From Fasciola hepatica (Eukaryota; Platyhelminthes; Trematoda; Plagiorchiida; Fasciolidae): 64,000 nt of DNA. Positions 54,901-64,000 of the stretch are shown piece by piece. Made by a program: the position numbers and the translations under genes. How positions within the stretch are numbered: position 1 is the first letter of the stretch; every line of letters begins with the position of its first letter. The notes beneath the pieces are model-generated. The model was not told where the DNA came from. It did no database searches and saw nothing but the letters and a program-made list of their open reading frames with translations. The stretch lies in NCBI GenBank assembly GCA_948099385.1, contig CANUEZ040000129.1:6702501-6766500 (forward strand), read 5' to 3'.

Positions 54901-56630
54901 CTACAGTGGCCGGCGGATCATACCCTGCCTATCGCTTGTTTAAATGTACGTTCCTCTCTCACGGCAACCTCAAGAGCTACTTCCGACACACTTCACTGGC
55001 ACACGCCAGAGTGCGTTCTCTGCACTCAGGTCCTGTGAGAATACACGCGGTGGACACTCCACGGTCTTTTCTCGCTGACTTCCTCAACAAGCGCGATCGT
55101 AGAAGCTGACAGTGTGCCCTCATGTAGCACGCGGTACTCCACGCGCGGCCTAACTATGGCTTGGTATATGGGAACGCAAATCTCCGGCCCTCCACACGAC
55201 CTAATGGATCTAACCGTGAAGAGTTCTCTCCTGGCCATATTAGCTGCCGCGGTGCACTGCTTCGGCTGCTTGAGGCTGTTGTCTATTATGTCGCACAAGT
55301 CTTAGACATGAGAGACCACGTGCAACGAATCTACACCACTCTTACTGGCCCCTGTATTTGTGGCCAAGCATTGACACTTGGTGAGGTTTAGCTTAAGGTC
55401 TCATTTGCATGACGAGTTATGTACTGCCAACGCGTCAAGTTCTATATCTATTCCAGTTATCTTAACGTCATCGGTAAACATAAAAGTGGGGGGTGTAAGC
55501 TCACGTGTTAGGTCGTTGATGAGGATGAGCAGACAAGAGGGCTGAGAGCAAGGCCCCTTGGAGCCCCACTTATTACACCTGGTTTTGAGACATGACTACC
55601 CACCTTAACACCGAAAGTTCGCTTTGCTAAAAAGCCATTTATCCATTGGCTTTCCTTTCCAACAATTCCCGAAGACTGTAGTTTGTCTCCCAAAAACCTG
55701 TCGTTCACAGAATCAAACCCCTCGCTGTGGTCCAAATAAGAGACAGTCATCGACAGTTCTTCCAGATGCTTGGTTACCTCATCAAGGAACAGCAGGAGGT
55801 TCGTCAGACAAACCCACAGTGAGCATTTGATATGGGGTTATGTCGAGCCAAATGCCTAGAAATCTGTTTCCTGACTATTTTCTCTAGGCACTTACAAAGT
55901 ACTGAAGTTAAGCTAGTCGACCGGTAATTTTTGGGCCTGTTGCCGGGGTCCGCTCTTGTTAATTCCTACAACTGTTACCGTAATCCAGTCTCTCGGCACA
56001 TTTCCCTTTCTAAGTGGCCTTTCATACGGCTTCGTCACCGGAGCCTTCAATGTAACGACCCGTCGTGAAAAACCTCCCGGAAAAACACTGCAGTTCCATG
56101 TTTCCTCACCATCACTCACTTATTTACACTGTTGACTTTTTATATGCACTGTACGTTCTTATGAACCAACGTTTGTTTGTTCACGTCCAGCGCGCTGCTC
56201 CGTCATGTCCCTATTCTAGAGCTGCGTGGCCCACGTGTTCCTTTCCCGCAAACCGCAATGCGTTCCTCGTTTTCGGAGTCCTTGGGATCGCATAGCTGAG
56301 GTTCGTATCTGTTTCGTGTCATTGTTCACTTGATAATCTGGTATCGTAGAATTTTGCGGATAATCGCCTTCCGACTTCGAGGTCCCTTGCGAATTTGGCC
56401 ACGAATTGCTCAAAGGTGTCTTACATCCCGGACCTCGGCCAGAGGTCGAACAATGGCTGGATGAATCCCACCTGGTCCTACGGCTCTATTTCTACTTAGG
56501 GTTTGCATCTTTGCGTACGCCCCCTGTTCTCCTACAGTAAGTTTGGGTATTAGAGGCGCCAGCAGGCCCTCCGTTCCTTCTTCTAAATTATTTGGTGGTA
56601 GATATATGCCCCTGAAGAATACCAAGAGAA
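54900..56630 (-). pseudogene. CR1 copy 3, reverse transcriptase
   Basis: Reading leftwards on the minus strand: SRNRAVGPGGIHPAIVRPLA (56470), interrupted by a solo LTR, then KPYERPLRKGNVPRDWITVT (about 56020), VSYLDHSEGFDSVNDRFLGD (about 55740), LQSSGIVGKESQWINGFLAK, GVISGAPRGLALSPL, FMFTDDVKITG (palm box with one Asp changed to Thr, about 55480), LKLNLTKCQCL, and YQAIVRPRVEYRVLHEG (about 55160). The order is that of CR1 RT. Stops and frameshifts are frequent. Confidence 0.8.
56051..56425 (+). repeat. Solo BEL-A-like LTR, diverged
   Basis: About 375 bp, alignable end to end with LTR1-3 (TGTAACGACCCGTCGTG... to ...GCTCAAAGGTGTCTTACA) but clearly older. It splits the RT of CR1 copy 3. Flanks TTCAA and TCCCG do not match, so no target duplication survives. 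Confidence 0.8.
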
Positions 56631-56637
56631 GGTCAGC

Positions 56638-59500
56638 GGTTCAGTTCAGTTCAGTTTTTGCAGGACAGGTAGCGCCACCAGCCAACCAGTCTTACAGAAT
56701 TCCTTCGGTATTATGCGCACCAGTTGCGCACCCACCACCGCCCTGCTGAGATCTTCGGATCCCCACCAAAGGTAGGTGGCAAACCTAAAACCACATCACG
56801 AATCGACAGCGAGACACCGTGCATCGCGGGCCTACACTGAGACAGTATGCAGCAAGCTGGGAACTTTAGTTGCAACACGTCTCAGGTGGGCCATAGCTCT
56901 ACCCTTCACCCATCTAGTGGACATACCTGAAGCTCGCTATCGAGGAATGTCTCATACCACGCGGAGGACTTGACGGTCTGCGGGTCTATCGACCCTTCGG
57001 GCAGACTGCTCCAACTGTTCGGTACCCTGTTGCTACAGGAGTGCAATCTGGTCAGTCATCTAGCTCAAAGCTTCGCCAGTTTATTCTCCTGCCCCTTGCT
57101 CAGGAATCCGAAGCCATCTGAAAAGGTCTATCCTGCCTGCGATCAGAAAAACCCTCATTACCTTAGATGTCTCGACAAGATCGACCCGACCTCTCCTCCT
57201 CTCTAAAGCGAAAAGTTCGAGATGTTAGGGTCTATTCACGCGTCTTGCCTCTCTGCCCATCATCCATTGGCGTCGCAAAAGGCTAAACTTTCCCCAAGCA
57301 GGCTTCGCCCCTTCTTTAGTGGATGATCAGGCCTGTACGCTATCTTTTAAGTGAAGTCCCACTATAAACATGTAAACCAGTAAGAATATTTTCGGCGCTT
57401 GACGCGACAATGCTAACGGCAATCCGAAGAGCTCACCTCGTGAAGCAGCATTGCACCGACCTGACAGTTTAAAATCACTGGACGTGAAGTCTCCGAGGTG
57501 ATTAACCCTACTAGCTTCTAATGGGAAGGGTCCCTGGTCGGGGGCGGCCGCTAGACTGTCTGTGGTCCCTGACAATGAATGACTTCTTCTAGTGTTTAGC
57601 GGTAAGTCCCACCTGTATGCCCAGTCCAGGCGGGTTCTGATACTCTTGTCTAGATCGCCGCTACCCACGGATCCCACTACTTTCACGTCATCCTCAAAAA
57701 TGAAACTAGGCGACTGAAGCGTGGACTCCAGGTCGTTGATAAACTGCGTCAAAAGTATCGATTCTAGGACGGATCAGCGAGGCACGCCACTGGTGGCGTT
57801 CAGCAAACCAGATCAACTTTCTCCTACTGTGACGTGAAACCTCCTGCAGGGAAGAAAATCTGCTAGCCTTTTGTGCACCGGTCCATCATTTCCAATGTTC
57901 CTCATCTCGCCCAGCGACGACGATGAGCTACTGGGCCAAACATCTTTCTAAAGCCAAGGTCACATACTTCAACCGGTTTACCTCCGTCCAGCCGTCCAGT
58001 CACTTCATCTAAGAAGCACGGGACATTAGTCGGGTAAAACCTATTCTTTAAGAATCCATTCTTAGCTGGGTTTGGCATCGAGTATCCCCGTTAGGGCCAA
58101 CAGATTTGAGCACGGATGACCTTCTGAATGACTTTACATATATTGCTAGTTAGGCTTATAGGTCTACAGTCACCCATAGCCGACCATGGCAAACCCTTAT
58201 GCTCCGCCACAATCGCCGCTTTTTCCCAGTCCCAAAGCAGCCTACCGCGTTCCAGCCTGGGGCTGTATGGCTTAAGCACCTATGGATATACGATGAGCAT
58301 TGGGGCTTGATGATAGCTGGACAAATGCCATCTGGACCAGCTAACCTATGGAGATTTAATTCCCGTAGATACTTACACAGGGTTCTCTGGAAGACGTTCA
58401 GTTCGTTTGAATCCAGGGGAGTATGTACTGGCCTCACATCGGCTAGTATCCCGCCACCTACTCTGTGTGCACTACCAGCGTATTCGCCCAGTACATCTAT
58501 TTTACCCTGGCCAGCAGAGGCGGTATCATGGTTCACAGTGTGGAGTGGACCTATCCGACTCTCTGTTGAGCCCTTTGGTTGTACATAACCACAGCACTTC
58601 TCCCATTGTTTTTTCACGTGTTTGGCTAGCCTAGGCTCAAATCCCCGCTTAAAAGTTCTCAGAGGCTCAATGTCTCGTTTCTGAGCTTGGTATAAGTAGT
58701 ACAAGCTAGCGGACTGAATGAAGTCTTGTAAAGCTTCCAGCCACGAATTCTACGTTTGATAGCCTTGGCTGTGACAATCTTACACCAGGGCGGTTTGCTC
58801 TCCCCTCTCCTCCTTTTAAAGGGAGCAGACTCCTGTCTGAGGGCATTTGGCGATTCCTTCGCTACATTTCAGAGTTCCTCGACAGCAGCCTCCTTTACCT
58901 TACCCAGCGTCAGCTCCTCCACCATAATGCAAGGCTTATCTATGCGCGTACCACCGAAATTCCTAACCACTGTTGAGACTAACCTGGACTGCCACTTGCA
59001 CAGGGTGACCTTGACACACTCTTAATCACCCTAGTCCGAGGTTGCGCAGTGCTGCACATCTTTTGTTTGGCTCCTTGGTGCGAGGTCCAGCAGGCATAGC
59101 GAGCAGCCATCCTTATTTTTGTTCCCCCCTAGCATGTTGGTGAAAAGCACTTGCTTGCAGCCAACCCAAGTAGTTCTCCGTTTGCTATCCCGGCATGTGA
59201 AATCCAACAATCTGACTATCACGCGGTAGGTTGAAAACAAACAGTGAGATGGTTTTACTCTTGTTGTTAACGGGTTCAGTGAAGGCCAGTAGAGAGCGAA
59301 CATCCTGTTCGCTGTTTGTGCTCGGTTTTCTGTGGACGGAGGCGACGTTGACCTACCTGCCCGGAAGGATGATTGTGGTTGCGCGCAGCTGAACATTGCC
59401 GGTACATATCTTGGTCTGAGATTCAAGGTGGCTTGTACCTGACCTAATGGGAATGGCCACCCCTCCAATACAGTTGTGTTCTCCATCCTGTCTATTACCC
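56638..59500 (-). pseudogene. CR1 copy 4, endonuclease and reverse transcriptase
   Basis: The 3' tail is the inverted TTCAGTTCAGTTCAGTTT at 56641, within or next to CR1 copy 3. Minus-strand blocks from right to left: an endonuclease-like frame 59486-59031 with SGTSHLESQTKICTGNVQLR and an end TKDVQHCATSD, the linker and RT N-terminus 58704-58091 with RRVGGG, RTLCKYLRELNLHRLAGPDG and ICPAIIKPQ, the palm with FINDLESTLQSPSFIFEDDV at about 57745 (first Asp changed), WAYRWDLPLNTRRS, and the C-terminus at 57440-57180. Many stops; dead. Confidence 0.7.
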
Positions 59501-61080
59501 GCGAAAATATTATTTATTAGTCCTTGAACGTTATCTTCCCTGGAAATTTACGTTTTTTTAACAGTAACTATTGACGCATTTGCTCCTAAGAGGACTTGGC
59601 GAGCCCCATTCAATTGTTTCTAAAGCCAAGTTGGTTGGTATGCAACAGCATCTCATTCTCTTCAAGGGATAGTGTGTGATTCAGCAGCTTTCACATGCGA
59701 TACTGCCAGGTACAACCTCGTAGCCACATACACGGATGAGCCTCAACCAGCGAGGATCGCCGTGGACAACTCCGACAAAAGCTCCCTGTGACTGGTCACC
59801 TTTTCGTCTACCAATCATATTCTCTAATTGAACATATACGAACCCATTCTGCAATACAATTTACGTGCTATTTCGCTTCCTAGGTCTTCTTGCTACTTCC
59901 TTTCGCGTATTTCTGGGTAGGGGGCAACTTCTATACGGACTATCAATTTAGACCATTACGACTATTACAGATAGATATCCCCTCTTCTCAAACCTGCCTC
60001 GGTTTCGGGAGCAGCGCCCGGGGTGGTTTCAAGTTTTCTGAAACGATGTTCATCACTAGGGGGCAGGAGCTTGGAGACCTCTGGGTACCCAAGACCCCTG
60101 ATACCTCTTAGTTCATTCTTGCAGTAGTACTAATGACCCCCGTAGTCTCAAGGGTGGCGTCGTATTCCGTCTGCTTATACCACTTTTAATTTTTGTTTTC
60201 CATAGCATCCTCGAAGATCACCATTCCCGACGACTTCAGAGGCTTTCTTACCGTCACTGTTACTTTACCCTGAAGACCGGGTGAGGCTTTCTGATGCTCT
60301 TGTGGACCTTCAGCCAAAGCCGTTGCTAGTTTGCCCATGGTTCTACCTGCATTCCTCTGCGTTCGTCCGGTACGATGTGGCTCCGGCCCCTGGTATTATG
60401 AGCACCACTGAGGCCCCGGCCAGCTGCCTATCCCTAATACTCTTAACAGCAAACTCATTAAGGATTAGTCGTGCGCAGACTTTCATTTTTCCTCCCTGTG
60501 CCCCCTTTTCAAGGGAGCAGGACAGAGAACTCCCTCCATGCGCAGTATATAATGCGCCCACCTCCTGTCAATATCTCCTCCTGCCTCAGGCCCCCTTATG
60601 AACGATTCCTCTTGATTGAGAAGCGGCTGCCTCCCACTCGTTGTAAGTCCCATCTACTGCATCCGCGTTTGGAGGCCCACCAGTTTGGCTCCTGGAGTCC
60701 GGTAATTAGGTTGCCTCTTCTTGAGGTCGTTGACCGTTGCCTCTTGTGTTTGGGCTTTGTTGTCACTTGGCCATTTCTCCTTCGGCTTCTGCTTCACCCA
60801 CTTACCCGTAGCAGTTTGTCGTATTGGAGTGGGGGCAGCCACAACAGGGCTACTGGCCACTTGGTCCCTACTTACTTCAGCGGCTGTTCTCTGGGGCTTT
60901 CCCAGGACTTCCGAGTATGACCTTTTGATGCTGCGGCACCTTTTGCTCGGCCTCTCTACAGTCTTCGAAAGAAAGCCGGACCTCGTACAGCTTGGACTGT
61001 TTTATATGGACCAGTGTTGCAAAGACCATAAGCCAATTTGACCCATCTGTTCCCGCAGTGTAACGGATACACGTCCCGGC
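59501..61080 (-). other. Possible 5' part of CR1 copy 4, unrecognised
   Basis: Interrupted minus-strand frames (for example 60343-60561, 60654-60860) with VTVTVRKPLKSSGMVIFEDA and basic stretches. Position and strand would fit the first ORF or 5' UTR of CR1 copy 4, but no motif proves it. Confidence 0.3.
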
Positions 61081-64000
61081 TAATCCCACGGCAGTAATAA
61101 TAATAATAATAGTTCATTCCGGAGACGACCGAGGCATGTCAGGTGCATGATCAACTGTTTACAAGTGATGGAATAAACAGACAAAACCCTTGAAAATGTA
61201 GAAATTTACATGACAGGAGTTGGAAAAAAGAGGCTTAGAAAAGAAAGTACCGTGGGATGAAAGTAGGCAAATGTATGCACACCAAAGAAAATGTACTGGG
61301 TTTAAATGAACCCATGGACGGATTCAAATGGAAGCCCGGTGAGTTCGAAAAGTCAAGGTCAGGTGGGGGATTCGGCCTGTCAGTATAGGAACATCTGATT
61401 GATGACTGATATATATGAGAAAGGCTAGAAATCAGCTTAAGAAACTGTATGGGTGGGAGACGATAAGGAAAAAGTGAGATTCACTGCAGAGGATTAGGTA
61501 GGAACGAAGCATTGGTACTCTGCAATAGATGGTCGGCAAACAGGACACAAAACTCATTGTAAAACAAAGAGCTAGCAAAGTAAGACGTAAAAGGTGAATC
61601 AAGCAAAAAAAAACAGTTCATAGGAATTGGATACAGTAGATGTGGGTTATAGATATAGAAGGAATGGATGCATATAATGGCCCGCAGCGGGATGATAGCA
61701 AGAGAGGTGGCCTGTGGGGAACTGCAGGATACAGAGCGAATGCATATATACATGTGTGCGCTTGTTTATATATATATATATATGCATATAAGAGAAGCCG
61801 GATCAATAACAATGGAGTCCTAGAAAGAAATTATCAGTTATTAGGAGGGGCAGGTTAGGTTAGCTCGAATGTTTGTAGGTGAAATTGGCTGATCAGCTGA
61901 GAGAGCGGAGAAGGCGGAAGCACAGAAAAGACGACGACTGAGGAGCAGTTCAGAAAAAGGGGAAATGAAGGAAAGTATCGATGAGAACAGGTAAGAATGG
62001 ATCAAATAACCTGATCTATATAGGGGAGACATGTGGTTTCGGTCAAGAATGGGAGGAGCAATAATAAATGGGCTTACATTATTCAGCAGGAAGATGGTGG
62101 CGATGGAGACGGCTAAGCAGCTCGGAGCGATTGTGCATACAAAGTGAAGATAGTTACCTGGGAGGTGAAACTGTCCGCGGCGCAAGATGCAGCAGCTGTG
62201 ACGGCAAACAGCTTGGGAGAGGAATGGGTAAAAGGGGCACCCGTTGGTAATGGCAGATCAAGCGGACTGAAGCCGTGAATGAGAACCATGACAAAATAGT
62301 GAGTTTACATTAGGTGGCAAGTGAAAAAGCAGAACGGTCCAAAAGACACGCATAAAATGTCTGTGGAAAACGGTAGACGAAACAGGAGATGGGAGCACGC
62401 GCCGAAAAGACAGGTGAGACATAACCAGTTAGATCATTTCATTGCAGGTGGAACACGAAAAAGACAGAGAGGAAAGAAGCACCGGGACAGGTAAACCGGC
62501 GGACGAACATGTCGCATGAACAATGGACTTGCTTCGGATTCGGGGACATATAAATTGGGAGCTGCGTGCATGCCGGCAATAGTACAAGTGGATGTAAATG
62601 GACGATACTAATCGGAGCACTGCCAAGTGGAAGGATCCACAGAGGAATCGCGAAGCCAGGCAAGGAAAATAGAGTGTTAGTGACTGGATAATAAATGTGG
62701 CTGTGAGAGATGCAGAGTTTGGAAAGGCAGTTCTAATATGGGAATTGGTCATTGTCGCGGGTGGGGCAGCTGTGAAATGGTATTAGGCATAAAAAGAGAG
62801 AACGAGGGAGGGTTTGACAGAACGGTAGGCAGTGACGCGTAAGCATGTGATGAATGAGCTTTATAGGCCTGGGGTGATACCAAATGAATAGGTACTACAA
62901 GCCGGCAAGGCCGACATTGGTGAAGAAATTAAATATTGGCGGTCGTCGGCAAAGTAAAGTGGTTAGGACGATAGTGACGTGCAATGAGAGGTAACACAAT
63001 GAGAGTCGATAGGAGCAAGGACAGAATGGGTAGGTGTGCGTACTATAGAAGAACGAAAAATGGATGTGATAAGAGCGATAGGTGGGCGTACGGTGGCGAA
63101 CAAGGATGGTTGGAGCACGCGGTCTGCAGCTGACAGCATTAGAGCGTGCCATCCTCAACCGGTGCTAGTGGGTGGGACTGGCAGTGCGCTGGACACCCAA
63201 ACTGAAAAACATTTCAAGGTGAACACAGAGGGTGTGATCCGCCAACCTAATTGCGCTCGCACATCGTTGCAGACGACCTGCAAGCCCGATGTGCGCCGGC
63301 CAAAGCTGTGGATCTGACCACGCCCCGCACCGTTGGGAATGGCACCAATGTTTATTGATGGTTACGCATGTGGGGCGTAGTCCAACTGTGAAAGTATGAG
63401 ATATAATTTCGGCGGTCGGATGGTCGGGTTGCAAGGGGTTCCAGAGGACGGGTCCAGCGGCTAATAATCGACCAAACAGCGGCGTTATCCTGGCGAGTAT
63501 ACCAACGTAGTGGGTGAATTGCACGTAGGGAGAGAACTGAAAATGAAGAGCAGATAAAAATGAGCAGTCAGGGTGTGCCCCTGCTGTGGATCAACGGTTA
63601 ATGGAAGCACATAAAAACCAGTAGAGGACGAGGCATAAGGGTGACAGAAACTACTGGGATAGGTGGAGGCAAATTGGTTGAAATTAGTGGCATTTTAATT
63701 TGTTTGGTTCATTAAGGAAGTGGACATAGGTAGTCTAACGCTGAAAACTCAGTCAGGTAGATGAAACTGTCTATCGTTGATTGTGTCCCTAATTGAAGGG
63801 AGCAGGGTCGGCGAAGGAGTTGGTCATAGAAGTCGAGGCCCCTCTAGTAAGCTATATCTTCTGCCATGCTTATATTGGATAACTGGAATGCACGGGTGAC
63901 GCCGAGATACGAGATGAGTGCCGACAGAAATTGGGACTTGGTTTGTGAAGCTCGAAGGGTGATGGGCAATTTGTTCCAGACTTTGGGGTAGACAAGAAGG
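61081..64000. other. Unrecognised purine-rich region
   Basis: Begins with a TAA microsatellite (61091-61110). The plus strand is rich in AGG/GAAG. No retroelement motif is seen in any frame. The longest frame is 119 codons on the minus strand (63165-63524), Leu/His/Cys-rich and not recognised. A short TA run lies at 61770-61784. Confidence 0.4.

Noticed and set aside
59031..59486. Independent 151-codon gene
   Set aside because: Strand, position and the VQHCATSD-like ending fit the endonuclease part of CR1 copy 4.
1..64000. CRISPR array, bacterial operon, prophage or toxin system
   Set aside because: No spaced direct repeats, ribosome-binding-site-led gene sets or phage genes are present; all coding content is eukaryotic retroelement or exon-like.

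Overview
The window is repeat-dense eukaryotic DNA with short, intron-separated coding stretches, long AT microsatellites and very many retrotransposon remains. The mobile elements are RTE-type and CR1-type LINEs, Ty3/Gypsy elements of the CsRn1 type (a CHCC gag zinc motif and a primer site matching tRNA-Trp), and two BEL/Pao families. This mix points to a parasitic flatworm, either a fluke or a large-genome tapeworm. The species cannot be named from the sequence. No bacterial operon, rRNA, CRISPR array or complete host gene is visible.

1-15.8 kb: mostly non-coding sequence with AT microsatellites and a microsatellite-linked inverted repeat family at 2.9-5.2 kb. It also holds small decayed LINE fragments, tRNA-derived SINE-like repeats, and four minus-strand exons (15305 down to about 7408) whose splice phases agree with one another. 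These four exons are the best candidate for a genuine host gene. Its product is not recognised.

15.8-25.1 kb: three decayed RTE LINEs on the plus strand. The first is flanked by a near-identical 1.0 kb inverted duplication of its own 3' end. A possible exon pair lies at 22.9-23.6 kb. A BEL fragment and an RTE 3' end follow.

25.1-33 kb: internally deleted Gypsy pieces, interleaved CR1 pieces, a minus-strand CR1 interrupted by short terminal-inverted-repeat elements, an 859-bp foldback element, and two abutting perfect palindromes.

33.1-38.5 kb: a nearly complete, young CsRn1-type Gypsy element on the minus strand. Its 308-bp LTRs differ at one base and it is flanked by a 4-bp target duplication GTTT. 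A textbook -1 frameshift site (GGGAAAC plus stem-loop) joins gag to pol. It sits inside the 3' UTR of a CR1 copy.

39.2-54.3 kb: a nested BEL/Pao composite flanked by TCAGT. The outer element (LTR1-gag) abuts a second copy (LTR2-gag-pol). Its pol is interrupted by a whole minus-strand BEL element of another family (45110-51859, target duplication CCCGA/CACGA). That element's integrase is in turn interrupted by a solo CsRn1-type LTR (46874-47182, target duplication GTAT). Every element carries stops or frameshifts.

54.3-64 kb: two CR1 copies on the minus strand, one inside the other and one split by a solo BEL LTR, then about 3 kb in which no family was recognised.

The genes here are mainly the replication machinery of mobile elements. 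They do not form a host pathway. The most informative features are the order of insertions, the recoding signal and the several unexplained palindromic structures.
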